Shown in pieces: positions 22,243 through 31,571 of a DNA stretch of 64,000 nucleotides. The notes beneath the pieces were generated by a model, which searched no databases, had not been told where the DNA came from, and worked only from the letters and a program-made list of their open reading frames with translations. The stretch comes from Burkholderiales bacterium (GTDB taxonomy: Bacteria; Pseudomonadota; Gammaproteobacteria; Burkholderiales; Burkholderiaceae_C): the NCBI GenBank assembly GCA_016000265.1, contig JAECRL010000008.1:106526-170525 (forward strand), given 5' to 3'. A program made the position numbers and the translations under genes. Each line of letters begins with the position of its first letter. Position 1 is the first letter of the stretch.

Positions 22243-22545
22243 TCATGCAATCGGTTGGTGCACGGTCACCAACTTGGTGCCATCCGGGAAGGTGGCCTCG
22301 ACCTGGATCTCGGGGATCATGTCGGCCACGCCGTCCATCACGTCGGCGCGGGCGAGCACGGTCTTGCCCTCGCTCATCAGCGCGGCCACGGACTTGCCGT
22401 CGCGGGCGCCCTCCATGATGGCCGCCGTGATCAGCGCGATGGCTTCGGGGTGGTTGAGCTTGAGGCCGCGGGCTTTGCGCCGCTCGGCCAGCAAGGCGGC
22501 CGTGAAGATCAGCAGCTTGTCTTTTTCGCGCGGGGTGAGTTCCAT
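22243..22545 (-). CDS. ureA: urease gamma subunit
   Basis: A 100-residue urease gamma subunit, the first gene of this urease operon. The start [24 protein letters not shown] and internal [21 protein letters not shown] are family hallmarks. The ATG at 22545 was chosen because upstream in-frame sequence is not family-like. No ureD precedes it: the upstream 88 bp lead straight to a divergent permease-kinase gene. Confidence 0.97.
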   Translation of the reverse strand: MELTPREKDKLLIFTAALLAERRKARGLKLNHPEAIALITAAIMEGARDGKSVAALMSEGKTVLARADVMDGVADMIPEIQVEATFPDGTKLVTVHQPIA

Positions 22546-22593
22546 GGCGGACGGGCGTTGAGTGGGCTGGGGACGTGGCAGGGCACCCGGCAC

Positions 22594-22607
22594 GGCACCG
22601 AACTTGC
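22594..22607 (+). promoter_or_regulatory. candidate sigma-54 promoter of the permease-kinase gene
   Basis: GGCAC-N5-TTGC (GGCACCGAACTTGC) fits the -24/-12 consensus TGGCAC-N5-TTGC, including the invariant GG-N10-GC spacing; the base before GGCAC is C rather than T. The predicted transcription start is about 12-15 bp before the ATG at 22634. Nitrogen-regulated genes commonly use sigma-54, which suits the position next to the urease operon. No clear NtrC-type enhancer site was identified. Confidence 0.5.
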
Positions 22608-22633
22608 GGTGTCTGCGGGCAGTTGACCGCACC

Positions 22634-25600
22634 ATGCAAGACACAGACCACACCCCCGCCCCCGAGAGAGCCCCTGGCGAAGCCTTCCAGCGCGTCATCA
22701 AGGTTCGCCGGGACTACAACAGCTGGGTGGCCTCCGAGACGCTGGAAGACCACGCCCTGCGCTTCACGCCCCGCTCGGCGCGGCGCTGGAGCCGCTGGCG
22801 CGTGGCCAACATGGCCTTTGGTGTGGCCTCCTTCCTGGTGCTGGAGGCCGTGGGGGCGACGCTGCTGGTCGAGCACGGCTTCATCAACGCGTTCTGGGCC
22901 ATCGTCGCCACCGGGCTGATCATCTTGCTGGCCGGCTGGCCCATCAGCGTCTACGCCGCACGCCATGGCGTCGACATGGACCTGCTGACGCGCGGTGCGG
23001 GCTTCGGCTACATCGGCTCGACCATCACCTCGCTCATCTACGCCTGCTTCACCTTCGTGTTCTTCGCGCTGGAGGCGGCGGTCATGGCCTACGCGCTGGA
23101 GCTGGCCTTCGACATCCCGCCGGCCTGGGGCTACCTGATCTCGGCCGGGGTGGTGGTGCCTTTGGTCACGCACGGGGTCACCACCATCAACCGGCTGCAG
23201 CTGATCACCTTGCCGATCTGGTTGGGCATGCTGGTGGTGCCCTTCATCTACGTGTTCCGAGAGCACCCCGGCATCCTGAGCAGCCTGGCGGCGTACCCCG
23301 GCCAGGACGGTTTGCACGGCGGCTTCGACCTGATTGCCTTCGGCTCGGCGCTGACGGTGGGCATCGCGCTGATCACGCAAATGGGCGAGCAGGCCGACTA
23401 CCTGCGGTTCATGCCGGAGCCGCAGACCGGGCAACTGGGGCGCTGGCGCGCGGCGGTGTTCATCGGGGGGCCGGGCTGGGTCATCCCCGGGGTGTTGAAG
23501 ATGCTGGGCGGTGCGCTCCTGGCGTTCCTGGCCATCGGGTACTCGGTGCCCGTCGAGCAGGCGCTGGACCCCAATCAGATGTACCTCGTGGCCTGGGAGA
23601 TGGTCTTCCCGCAGCACGGCTGGGCGGTGGCGGCGGTGGCGCTGTTCGTGGTGATCTCGCAGGTCAAGATCAACGTCACCAACGCCTACGCGGGCTCGCT
23701 GGCGTGGTCGAACTTCTTCGCACGGGTCACGCACAGCCACCCGGGGCGGGTGGTGTGGGTGGTCTTCAACGCCCTGATCGCCTTGATGTTGATGGAACTC
23801 AGCCTGTTTCAGGCGCTCGGCAAGGTGCTGGGCCTGTACGCCAACGTGGCGATCGCCTGGATCATGGCCGTGGTGGCCGACCTGGTCATCAACAAGCCGA
23901 TGGGCTGGTCGCCCAAGGGCATCGAGTTCAAGCGCGCCCACCTCTACGACATCAACCCGGTGGGCGTGGGCGCGATGGGGCTGGCCTCGCTGGTGTCCAT
24001 CGTGGCGCACGTGGGCTGGATGGGGGAGTTGGCGCAGGCCTTCTCGGCCGTCATCGCCATGGTGGTGGCCTTCGTGACCGCGCCGTTGATCGCGTGGGGC
24101 ACCCAGGGGCGCTACTACCTGGCGCGCAGCTCCACGCTGCCCGAGGCAGCCCCTGAAGCGCCTGAATCCCCTGAATCCTCATTCGGTGCCCCGGTCGATG
24201 CCAGCGAGCCTCCACCGGAGGGCCGACCGCTGTCGCGCGTGATCCGGCTGACGGCGGTGCACCGCTGCACGGTGTGCGAGCAGGAGTACGAGGCCGACGA
24301 CATCGCCCAGTGCCCCGCCTACCAGGGCTTCATCTGCTCCCTGTGTTGCTCGCTGGACGTGCGTTGCCAGGACCTGTGCAAGCCGCAGGCGCGCTGGGCG
24401 GTTCAGTGGCGCGAACTTGGCCAGCGCGTGGTGCCCGCGGTGGTCTGGCGGCAGCTGGACACGGAGCTGGGGCGCTTCCTGTTGATCATGCTCGTGCTGG
24501 CGCCGCTGCTGGCCGGTCTGTTCGGGCTGGTGTACCAGCAGCAGCTGCGCGAAGTGAGCGCCCTGCAGCTGGCGGCCTTGCCCGTGGTGTCCGACATGAT
24601 GGGGTCGGCCTTGCTCAAGGTGTTCACGGCCTTGTTGTTGATCCTCGGCGTGGTCGGCTGGTGGGTGGTGCTGACCCACAAGAGCCGCCAGGTCGCGCAA
24701 GAGGAGTCCAACCGCCAGACCCACCTGCTGTTGCGCGAGATCGACCTGCACCGCATCACCGATGACAAGCTGCAGCGCGCCCGCGAGACGGCCGAGCAAG
24801 CCAACCAGGCCAAGAGTCGCTACATCTCGACCATCAGCCACGAGCTGCGCACCCCGCTCAACGGCATCCTGGGCTACGCGCAACTGCTCGACGAAGACGC
24901 GAAGCTGCCGGGCCACGTCAAGCACGCCGTGGGCGTGATCAAGCGCGGGGGCGATCACCTGCTGTCGCTCATCGAAGGCACGCTGGACATCGCCCGCATC
25001 GAAAGCGGCAAGCTCACGCTCGACGTCAAGCCGGTGCGCTTCGCCGACTTGCTGCGCCAGATCACGGGCCTCATCGAGCAGGAGGCGCGCGCCAAGCAGC
25101 TGAGCTTCGTGGCCGAGCTGGATGCGGCCTTGCCCGAGGCCGTGCGGGCCGACGAGCGCCGCGTGCGTCAGACCTTGCTCAACATCCTGGGCAACGCCGT
25201 CAAGTTCACCACGCAAGGTGAGGTGCGCTTCAAGGTGCGCCATGCCCGCGAGATCGCGCACATCGAGATCCGCGACACCGGCCCGGGCATCGCCCCCGAA
25301 GAGCTCGAGCGCATCTTCGAGCCCTTCGCGCGGGGTTCATCGGCGGCGGGGGCGTCCGCCAGCGGCACCGGGCTGGGCCTGACCATCAGCAAGATGCTGA
25401 CCGACCTGATGGGCGGCGAGATGCGCGTGAGCAGCGTGTTGGGGCAGGGCACGACCTTCCACATCCGGCTGTTCTTGCCGCAGGTGCGCGCCGCCGAGGT
25501 GGACCGCGAGCGCCCGCGCGGCCAGCGCACCGGCTACGTCGGTGAGCGCCGGCGCGTGTGGGTGGTCGACAACGAAGAGGCCGACCGCGGCCTGCTGGTG

Positions 25601-26227
25601 CGCATCCTCGAGCCCCTGGGCTTTGACGTCACGCCGCTGCCCAGCGGCCTGGCTTGCCTGGCCTTGCTGCGCTCGGCGCCCCTGACCGAGCACCCCCACG
25701 CCCTGTTCATGGACCTGGCCATGCCGGGGCTCGACGGCTGGGCCACCTTGCGCGCCATCCAGGCCGAGGGGCTGTGCAGCGCACCGGCGGCCATCGTCTC
25801 GGCCAACGCCTTCGACAAGGCGCTGGACAACGACGTCGGCATCGGCCCGGATGACTTCATCGTCAAGCCGGTGCGCGTGCCCGAGTTGCTCGACTGGCTG
25901 GGGCGCGCGCTGAGCTTGCAGTGGATCGAGGTGGACCGCCTGCCGCCGGCCGTGGCGGGCGCGGGCGCGAGCGCGCGGCCTGTCATGGCCAGCCCGGGCG
26001 ACGCCGACCGCCTGCCCACCCTGGAGTCGCTGCGCTGCCTCGAAGACCAGGTCCACGCCGGCTACATTCGCGGCGTGCACCAGGCGCTGGATCAGATCGA
26101 GCAAGCCGAGCCGGGGTGCACCGCCTTCGTGGCCCGCCTGCGCGAGATGGCCCGCCTCTTCCAGCTCGATGCGCTGGCCCATCAAGTCGAGTCGGCGCTG
26201 GCCCGCGCTGCCACCGAACGGAGTTGA
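22634..26227 (+). CDS. NCS1 permease-Cys cluster-hybrid histidine kinase fusion
   Basis: A 1197-residue membrane protein joining transport and signalling. Residues about 30-515 form a full NCS1-type (cytosine/purine/allantoin/hydantoin) permease with about 12 membrane segments ([31 protein letters not shown]). Residues 545-582 hold eight cysteines spaced CxxC-x11-C-x7-CxxCC-x5-C-x3-C, probably a metal site. Two more membrane segments lie near 615-690. They precede a HisKA domain with His736 ([15 protein letters not shown]), an ATPase with N box ([10 protein letters not shown]) and G boxes ([17 protein letters not shown]), and a receiver with Asp1027 (FMDLAMPG). It is divergent from ureA, and a response-regulator gene follows 30 bp downstream. 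A transceptor for a nitrogenous ring compound is my inference. Confidence 0.92.
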   Translation: MQDTDHTPAPERAPGEAFQRVIKVRRDYNSWVASETLEDHALRFTPRSARRWSRWRVANMAFGVASFLVLEAVGATLLVEHGFINAFWAIVATGLIILLAGWPISVYAARHGVDMDLLTRGAGFGYIGSTITSLIYACFTFVFFALEAAVMAYALELAFDIPPAWGYLISAGVVVPLVTHGVTTINRLQLITLPIWLGMLVVPFIYVFREHPGILSSLAAYPGQDGLHGGFDLIAFGSALTVGIALITQMGEQADYLRFMPEPQTGQLGRWRAAVFIGGPGWVIPGVLKMLGGALLAFLAIGYSVPVEQALDPNQMYLVAWEMVFPQHGWAVAAVALFVVISQVKINVTNAYAGSLAWSNFFARVTHSHPGRVVWVVFNALIALMLMELSLFQALGKVLGLYANVAIAWIMAVVADLVINKPMGWSPKGIEFKRAHLYDINPVGVGAMGLASLVSIVAHVGWMGELAQAFSAVIAMVVAFVTAPLIAWGTQGRYYLARSSTLPEAAPEAPESPESSFGAPVDASEPPPEGRPLSRVIRLTAVHRCTVCEQEYEADDIAQCPAYQGFICSLCCSLDVRCQDLCKPQARWAVQWRELGQRVVPAVVWRQLDTELGRFLLIMLVLAPLLAGLFGLVYQQQLREVSALQLAALPVVSDMMGSALLKVFTALLLILGVVGWWVVLTHKSRQVAQEESNRQTHLLLREIDLHRITDDKLQRARETAEQANQAKSRYISTISHELRTPLNGILGYAQLLDEDAKLPGHVKHAVGVIKRGGDHLLSLIEGTLDIARIESGKLTLDVKPVRFADLLRQITGLIEQEARAKQLSFVAELDAALPEAVRADERRVRQTLLNILGNAVKFTTQGEVRFKVRHAREIAHIEIRDTGPGIAPEELERIFEPFARGSSAAGASASGTGLGLTISKMLTDLMGGEMRVSSVLGQGTTFHIRLFLPQVRAAEVDRERPRGQRTGYVGERRRVWVVDNEEADRGLLVRILEPLGFDVTPLPSGLACLALLRSAPLTEHPHALFMDLAMPGLDGWATLRAIQAEGLCSAPAAIVSANAFDKALDNDVGIGPDDFIVKPVRVPELLDWLGRALSLQWIEVDRLPPAVAGAGASARPVMASPGDADRLPTLESLRCLEDQVHAGYIRGVHQALDQIEQAEPGCTAFVARLREMARLFQLDALAHQVESALARAATERS

Positions 26228-26257
26228 ACGTGTCCTGTCCCCCCGCCACCTGCCGCC

Positions 26258-27217
26258 ATGTTTGACCGCCTTGACCGCAGCCGCACCGACGTCGTGCTCA
26301 TCGTCGACGACGTGCCCGACAACCTGTCGCTGCTGCACGACGCCCTCGACGAGGCCGGCTACACCGTGCTGGTGGCCACCCACGGCGAGGCGGCCCTGCA
26401 GCGCGCGCAGCAGGCCGTGCCCGACGTCATCTTGCTGGACGCGATCATGCCGGGCATGGACGGCTTCGAGGTCGCGCGTCGCCTCAAGGCGCTGCCCGAG
26501 ACGGCCCACATCCCCGTCATCTTCATGACGGGCCTGAGCGAGACGGAACACGTGGTGGCGGCCTTCGAGGCCGGCGGGGTCGACTACGTGGTCAAACCCA
26601 TCCGCCCGCGCGAGGTGATGGTGCGCATCGGCACGCACATCCAGGGCGCTCGCCAGGCGCGGCAGGCGCGCAACGCGCTCGATGCCTTCGGGCACGCATC
26701 GCTGACGGTGCGCATCAGCGACGGCCGCATCCTGTGGCAGACGCCCCTGGCGCGCCAGCTGCTGCAGGCCCACTTCGACGCGCCCGAGGCGGTGGCCCCG
26801 CTGGAGCTGGCCGCCTGGCTGGCTCAGACGGCGCCACGCCTGTCTGCCGAGCTGGCCCAGGGCAAAGCGCCCACCACCGTGCCGGTCTGGACGGTCAACC
26901 AGGCGGGCCGCCGCCTGAGCTTCACCTTGCACCAGCCCACCGGCGACGACGAGTGGCTGCTGGTCATGCAGGAGAGCTCGGACCAGGCCGCCATGGACGC
27001 CCTCAGCCTGGAGTTCAAGCTGACCACCCGCGAAGGCGAGGTGCTTTACTGGGTGGTCAAGGGCAAGACCAACCGCGACATCGGCGACATCCTGGGCAGC
27101 AGCCCGGCCACGGTCAAAAAGCAGCTCGAGCACATCTTCGCCAAGCTGGGCGTGGAGACGCGCACGGCTGCTGCCGGCCTGGCCATGAGTCGCGTGGCGC
27201 AACTCAAGGCGCGCTGA
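26258..27217 (+). CDS. LuxR-type response regulator
   Basis: A 319-residue regulator. The receiver spans residues 11-130 with acidic pocket IVDDVPD, phospho-acceptor Asp61 (LLDAIMPGMDG), Thr91 and Lys113 (VVKPI). Residues about 140-240 form a linker with PAS-like character (VRISDGRILWQTPLARQLL). A LuxR/FixJ helix-turn-helix ends the protein (FKLTTREGEVLYWVVKGKTNRDIGDIL). It lies 30 bp after the permease-kinase gene and is almost certainly its output partner. Likely targets are the divergent urease operon or its own operon, but no binding site could be named. Confidence 0.93.
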   Translation: MFDRLDRSRTDVVLIVDDVPDNLSLLHDALDEAGYTVLVATHGEAALQRAQQAVPDVILLDAIMPGMDGFEVARRLKALPETAHIPVIFMTGLSETEHVVAAFEAGGVDYVVKPIRPREVMVRIGTHIQGARQARQARNALDAFGHASLTVRISDGRILWQTPLARQLLQAHFDAPEAVAPLELAAWLAQTAPRLSAELAQGKAPTTVPVWTVNQAGRRLSFTLHQPTGDDEWLLVMQESSDQAAMDALSLEFKLTTREGEVLYWVVKGKTNRDIGDILGSSPATVKKQLEHIFAKLGVETRTAAAGLAMSRVAQLKAR

Positions 27218-27255
27218 AACTTCGCCGAACCTTCGCCGAATCTTCAGCCGAAGTT

Positions 27256-28611
27256 TCAGCCCCGGGCGGGTTCGGCCGCGGGCACCGCCATCGTCGCCTG
27301 CTGCTGATCCAGGATCAGCTCCGGCTCCTGCGAGGCCACCAGCGTCGGGTTGTCCAGCCCGGCCTGCATCTTCTGCATGTCCAGGTCGCCCGTCCACTTG
27401 GCCACCACCAGCGTGGCCACGCCGTTGCCCACCAGGTTGGTCAGCGCGCGGGCCTCGGACATGAAGCGGTCGATGCCCAGGATCAGCGCCAGGCCGGCCA
27501 CCGGCACGTGGCCCACGGCCGACAAGGTCGCGGCCAGCACGATGAAGCCGCTGCCCGTGATGCCCGCCGCGCCCTTGGAGGTCAGCAGCAGCACGGCCAG
27601 CAGGGTCAGCTGCTGCGTCAAGGTCATCGGCGTGTCGGTGGCTTGCGAGATGAACACCGCGGCCATCGTCAGGTAGATGGAGGTGCCGTCGAGGTTGAAG
27701 GAGTAGCCCGTGGGGATGACCAGGCCGACCACCGACTTGCGTGCGCCCAGGTTCTCGAGCTTTTCCATCATGCGCGGCAGCACCGACTCCGACGAGGACG
27801 TGCCCAGCACGATCAGCAGCTCCTCCTTGATGTAGCGGATGAACTTGACGATGCTGAAGCCGTGCACCTTGGCGATGAGGCCCAGCACCCCGAAGACGAA
27901 GATCAGGCAGGTGATGTAGAACACCGCCATCAGCTTGCCCAGCGAGAACAGCGAGTCAACGCCGTACTTGCCGATGGTGAAGGCCATGGCACCGAAGGCG
28001 CCGATGGGGGCGAGCTTCATGATGATGCCCACGATGTCGAACAGCACGTGCGACAGGCGCTCGATGAAGTCGAACACCATCGTGCCGCGCCCGCCGAACT
28101 TGTGCAGCGCGAAGCCGAAGAGCACCGAAAACAGCAGCACCTGCAGGATGTCGCCTTTGGCGAAAGCGTCCACCACCGAGGTGGGGATCACGCCCAGCAG
28201 GAAGTCCACCGTGCCCTTCATCTTGCCCGGCTCGGTGTAGGCCGCGATGCCCTTGGTGTCCAGCGTGCTGGCGTCCACGTGCATGCCGGCGCCCGGCTGC
28301 ACCAGGTTGACCACGACCAGGCCGATGACCAGCGCCAGGGTCGAGACGATCTCGAAGTACAGCAGCGCCAGGCCACCGGTCTTGCCGACCTTCTTCATGT
28401 CCTCCATGCCGGCGATGCCGACCACGACGGTGCAGAAGATGATCGGGGCGATGATCATCTTGATGAGCTTGATGAACCCATCTCCCAGCGGCTTCATGCT
28501 CGCGCCGGTTTCGGGGTAGAAATGGCCCAGGAAGACGCCGATGATCACGGCGATGAGGACCTGGACGTAGAGGGATTTGTAGATCGGTGCGCGCGCGCTG
28601 GGGGCTGACAT
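27256..28611 (-). CDS. dctA: C4-dicarboxylate/H+ (or Na+) symporter DctA
   Basis: A 451-residue dicarboxylate/amino acid:cation symporter of the DAACS family. It has about eight membrane helices with the serine-rich re-entrant loop ([15 protein letters not shown]), [36 protein letters not shown] and the substrate motif [15 protein letters not shown]. The family fits import of succinate, malate and fumarate across the inner membrane. The ATG at 28611 gives the conserved [23 protein letters not shown] start. A perfect 12-bp palindrome lies 94 bp upstream. It converges on the response-regulator gene with a 38-bp gap. Confidence 0.94.
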   Translation of the reverse strand: MSAPSARAPIYKSLYVQVLIAVIIGVFLGHFYPETGASMKPLGDGFIKLIKMIIAPIIFCTVVVGIAGMEDMKKVGKTGGLALLYFEIVSTLALVIGLVVVNLVQPGAGMHVDASTLDTKGIAAYTEPGKMKGTVDFLLGVIPTSVVDAFAKGDILQVLLFSVLFGFALHKFGGRGTMVFDFIERLSHVLFDIVGIIMKLAPIGAFGAMAFTIGKYGVDSLFSLGKLMAVFYITCLIFVFGVLGLIAKVHGFSIVKFIRYIKEELLIVLGTSSSESVLPRMMEKLENLGARKSVVGLVIPTGYSFNLDGTSIYLTMAAVFISQATDTPMTLTQQLTLLAVLLLTSKGAAGITGSGFIVLAATLSAVGHVPVAGLALILGIDRFMSEARALTNLVGNGVATLVVAKWTGDLDMQKMQAGLDNPTLVASQEPELILDQQQATMAVPAAEPARG

Positions 28612-28704
28612 GAGGAGGCCTTCCGGTGTCGGGTGTGCGTGATGGCTGTTGGCGCCGGAAGATACGCACCCAGGCGGAAGTCGCCAATTGTGGGCCTCAA
28701 CAAC

Positions 28705-28716
28705 AGGGTTAACCCT
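28705..28716. promoter_or_regulatory. 12-bp perfect palindrome upstream of dctA
   Basis: AGGGTTAACCCT is a perfect palindrome lying 94 bp before the dctA start, in the 139-bp gap between the Nudix and dctA genes. Its AT core and position suit a dimeric regulator of dctA. The regulator is unknown. Confidence 0.45.
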
Positions 28717-28750
28717 AGGTGCGGGCCGAGCCCCGGCTGCGGCCTGCTTT

Positions 28751-29278
28751 TCAGCCCAGGGGCTGCGGGTCGTGCCCTTGCGAGACCAGCCAGTCGCGCA
28801 GCGCCAGCCCGGTGGCCACCGGCCAGTAGCGCGCCTTCTCAGGCGCCACGCGCTTGTACTCGCTGAGCTCTTCACCCAGCGTGATCACGCCCGTGGCGCG
28901 CACGTGAAAGGCCACGATGAGCTGGTTCTGGCGCTCGAAGCGGTAATGCCCGATGAAGCTCACGCCGACCGCGTCCAGGTCCAGCTCCTCCTTGACCTCG
29001 CGCACGATGGCCTCTTGCGGGCTGGGGTCGGTCTTCTCCAGGAAGCCGGTGATGAGGGCGTAGAACGGCGCGGCCCAGGCCTTGTTGCGCGCCAGGATGA
29101 GGGCGCCTTCGTGCTCGACGACGGCGGCCACCACCGGCGTGGGGTTGTCCCAGTGCACGAAGCCGCAGGCCGCGTCCGGGCAGGCCTGACGCAGGATGTC
29201 GGGCGACATCGGGTCGGCGCGGGTGCTCAAGCGCGTGGCGCACAGGGGGCAGTAGGCGAAGGGGGCAGGGTGGGTCAT
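28751..29278 (-). CDS. Nudix hydrolase
   Basis: A 175-residue Nudix protein. The Nudix box is complete: [28 protein letters not shown] fits G-x5-E-x7-REUxEExGU. The N-terminus carries four cysteines (YCPLCATRL and ACPDAACGF) that could bind zinc, as in NudC/ADP-ribose-type members. Substrates may be NADH, ADP-ribose or other nucleoside diphosphate derivatives. It lies 6 bp after the spermidine-synthase-like gene on the same strand and is probably co-transcribed with it. Confidence 0.9.
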   Translation of the reverse strand: MTHPAPFAYCPLCATRLSTRADPMSPDILRQACPDAACGFVHWDNPTPVVAAVVEHEGALILARNKAWAAPFYALITGFLEKTDPSPQEAIVREVKEELDLDAVGVSFIGHYRFERQNQLIVAFHVRATGVITLGEELSEYKRVAPEKARYWPVATGLALRDWLVSQGHDPQPLG

Positions 29279-29284
29279 CGTCTG

Positions 29285-30022
29285 TCAACCGATCGGGAAG
29301 CCTTTGATCAACGCGCGCTGGATGCGGCTGGAGGTCACGCCCAGCGTGGCCTGGTGCGCCGCAGACAAGGCGGCCCAGTGCCCCTCGAAGTCGGCGCGGC
29401 CTTGTTCGAACAGGTGGCGCGGCCCGGCGGTGACGATGTCGTTGCCGCCTTCGTCGGACAGCACCGAGATCATCGAGCCCCCGAAGGCCTTGAACAGGCG
29501 CTTGCCGATCTCGCGCGTCTGCTCGGTGTCGGCCTGCACGTTGGCCACCAGCAAACCTTCGGGCGTCAGCGCCTTGCGGCAGTTCAGGTAGAAGCTGCGC
29601 GAGCACAGCGCCTCGGCGATGCCTTCGCCCGTGAACCCGTCCACCAGGATGAGGTCGTAGGCGTGTGGCGGGTGGGCCATGAACTTCGCGCCATCGGCGC
29701 AGACGGTGTGCAGGCGCGCGTCATCGGGCGGCACGTGAAAGGCGTCGCGCAGGTCGATGACCGACTGGCTGATCTCCACCACCGTGACGTCGGCCTCGGG
29801 CACGTGGCGGTGCAGGTACTTGACCAGGGAGCCGCCGCCCAGGCCGATCATCAACACGCGGGCCGGCCGGGGGTTGAAGAGCAGGGCGCCCATCATCGTG
29901 CGGGTGTAGTCCAGCACCAGGTCGTCGGGGTCGTCCAGGCGCATGCAGCTCTGGATGAGGGTGCCCTCGAAGCTCAGGGTCACGGTCTGGCTGTTCTGAT
30001 GCAGCCGGGGGAGGTCGGTCAT
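29285..30022 (-). CDS. spermidine synthase-like methyltransferase-fold protein
   Basis: A 245-residue protein of the spermidine/spermine synthase superfamily. It shows the nucleotide-binding loop VLMIGLGGGSLVKYLHRHVP, the acidic strand VVEISQSVID and DLILVDGFTGEGI. The polyamine gate motif is weaker than in genuine SpeE, so it may be a related SAM or decarboxylated-SAM enzyme rather than a polyamine synthase. The ATG at 30022 was chosen because the further 36 upstream in-frame residues are not family-like. It is divergent from urtA over 133 bp. Confidence 0.8.
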   Translation of the reverse strand: MTDLPRLHQNSQTVTLSFEGTLIQSCMRLDDPDDLVLDYTRTMMGALLFNPRPARVLMIGLGGGSLVKYLHRHVPEADVTVVEISQSVIDLRDAFHVPPDDARLHTVCADGAKFMAHPPHAYDLILVDGFTGEGIAEALCSRSFYLNCRKALTPEGLLVANVQADTEQTREIGKRLFKAFGGSMISVLSDEGGNDIVTAGPRHLFEQGRADFEGHWAALSAAHQATLGVTSSRIQRALIKGFPIG

Positions 30023-30065
30023 GGGCGATGTGCGCTGGTGCCGGGGAAGTATAGGTGCCGCACCG

Positions 30066-30083
30066 ATACGCCATGTGGCGTAT
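30066..30083. promoter_or_regulatory. inverted repeat upstream of urtA
   Basis: ATACGCC-ATGT-GGCGTAT has perfect 7-bp arms with a 4-bp centre, 73 bp before the urtA start, in the divergent region. It is a candidate operator for the urea transporter or for the divergent spermidine-synthase-like gene. No convincing sigma-54 promoter was seen here. Confidence 0.45.
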
Positions 30084-30155
30084 TCCTCGTTCGGCGGGCG
30101 CTGGGCACACTGACTCCATCGCCTCTTCAACCCCGCCCCACAGGAGCAAGCTCAC

Positions 30156-31433
30156 ATGAAAATGTCCCGCCGCAGCGCCGTCCAGTCCCTGTCCGCCGTC
30201 GCCTTGGGCGTCGCCGGCCTGGCCTTCAGCACCCTGGTCCAGGCCGCCGACACCATCAAAGTCGGCGTGCTGCACTCGCTGTCGGGCACCATGGCCATCT
30301 CCGAGACCGTGCTCAAGGACACCGTCCTGATGGCCATCGACGAGATCAACGCCAAGGGCGGCCTGCTGGGCAAGAAGCTCGAGCCCGTGGTGGTCGACCC
30401 CGCTTCCAACTGGCCCTTGTTTGCCGAAAAGGCCAAGCAGCTGCTGACCCAGGACAAGGTCTCGGTCGTCTTCGGCTGCTGGACCTCGGTGTCGCGCAAG
30501 TCGGTGTTGCCGGTCTTCAAGGAAAACAACGGCCTGCTGTTCTACCCCGTTCAATACGAAGGTGAAGAGCTGGAGAAGAACGTGTTCTACACGGGCGCCG
30601 CCCCCAACCAGCAAGCCATCCCCGCCGTCGAGTACCTGATGAGCAAGGACGGCGGCTCGGCCAAGCGCTTCGTGCTGCTGGGCACCGACTACGTCTACCC
30701 CCGCACCACCAACAAGATCCTGCGCGCCTTCCTGAAGTCCAAGGGCGTGGCCGAGTCCGACATCATGGAGGAGTACACCCCCTTCGGTCACTCGGACTAC
30801 CAGACCATCATCGCCAACATCAAGAAGTTCGCCTCCGAAGGCAAGAAGACCGCCGTCATCTCGACCATCAATGGCGACTCCAACGTCCCCTTCTACAAGG
30901 AACTGGGCAACCAGGGCCTCAAAGCCAAGGACGTGCCCGTGGTGGCCTTCTCGGTGGGTGAAGAAGAGCTGCGCGGCGTGGACACCAAGCCCCTGGTCGG
31001 CCACCTGGCTGCCTGGAACTACTTCATGTCCGTCAAGAACCCGACCAACGACGAGTTCATCAAGAAGTGGGCGGCTTACGCCAAGGCCAAGAACATCGCC
31101 GGCCACAAGGACAAGCCCCTGACCAACGACCCGATGGAGGCCACCTACATCGGCATCAACATGTGGGCCCAGGCCGTGACCAAGGCCAAGTCCACCGACA
31201 CCGACAAGGTGATCGCTGCGATGGCCGGCCAGACCTTCAAGGCACCGGGCGGCTTCATGTCCAAGATGGACGAGAAGAACCACCACCTGCACAAGCCGGT
31301 GTTCATCGGTGAAGTCAAGGCCGACGGCCAGTTCAAGGTGGTCTGGAAGACCCCGGGCCCGGTCAAGGCCGCCCCGTGGAGCCCCTACATCCCCGGCAAC
31401 GACAAGAAGAAGGGCGAGCCGGAAGCCAAGTGA
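30156..31433 (+). CDS. urtA: urea ABC transporter, substrate-binding protein
   Basis: A 425-residue periplasmic urea-binding protein, first gene of urtABCDE. The signal region has adjacent arginines (MKMSRRSAVQ) and a hydrophobic stretch ending LVQAAD. The mature part is a Leu/Ile/Val-type binding fold with family marks DTIKVGVLHSLSGTMAISE, FGCWTSVSRKSVLPVFKENNGLLFYPVQYEG and the C-terminal PWSPYIPGN. Two hairpins follow its stop, the second a good terminator, so its message may be made in excess of the permease genes. Confidence 0.96.
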   Translation: MKMSRRSAVQSLSAVALGVAGLAFSTLVQAADTIKVGVLHSLSGTMAISETVLKDTVLMAIDEINAKGGLLGKKLEPVVVDPASNWPLFAEKAKQLLTQDKVSVVFGCWTSVSRKSVLPVFKENNGLLFYPVQYEGEELEKNVFYTGAAPNQQAIPAVEYLMSKDGGSAKRFVLLGTDYVYPRTTNKILRAFLKSKGVAESDIMEEYTPFGHSDYQTIIANIKKFASEGKKTAVISTINGDSNVPFYKELGNQGLKAKDVPVVAFSVGEEELRGVDTKPLVGHLAAWNYFMSVKNPTNDEFIKKWAAYAKAKNIAGHKDKPLTNDPMEATYIGINMWAQAVTKAKSTDTDKVIAAMAGQTFKAPGGFMSKMDEKNHHLHKPVFIGEVKADGQFKVVWKTPGPVKAAPWSPYIPGNDKKKGEPEAK

Positions 31434-31440
31434 TGCCAGC

Positions 31441-31463
31441 GCGGGTGGGGTTGTCCCACCCGC
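31441..31463 (+). other. 9-bp stem-loop just after urtA
   Basis: GCGGGTGGG-gttgt-CCCACCCGC is a perfect 9-bp stem with a 5-nt loop, 7 bp after the urtA stop. It has no T-run and so is more likely an mRNA 3'-end stabilising structure than a terminator. Confidence 0.7.
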
Positions 31464-31493
31464 CTGCCTGAAGTCAGTGAGCAAAGAGCGTTC

Positions 31494-31531
31494 GCCCCGC
31501 TGGGGGTCACCCCAGGGGGCGTCTTTTTTTT
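31494..31531 (+). terminator. rho-independent terminator between urtA and urtB
   Basis: GCCCCGCTGGGG pairs with CCCCAGGGGGC (stem 31494-31520 with a TCA-type loop and one internal mismatch), followed by T-C and then eight Ts at 31524-31531. It lies inside the operon between the binding-protein gene and the permease genes, where partial termination would set a high UrtA to UrtBCDE ratio. Confidence 0.8.
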
Positions 31532-31571
31532 GGTGACGCCTGTGAGCCAGCCCTTGAACACACCACAACAC

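Noticed and set aside
22082..24010. A 642-codon minus-strand open frame across the permease-kinase gene
   Set aside because: The product is His/Arg/Gln-rich low complexity and fully covered by an NCS1 permease on the other strand.
30023..30155. Possible riboswitch (guanidine type) or sigma-54 promoter upstream of urtA
   Set aside because: No conserved riboswitch core or GG-N10-GC element was found; only a short inverted repeat remains.
31530..31571. GTG at 31530 as the urtB start
   Set aside because: It overlaps the T-run of the terminator; the ATG at 31572 leads directly into the signal-like segment.
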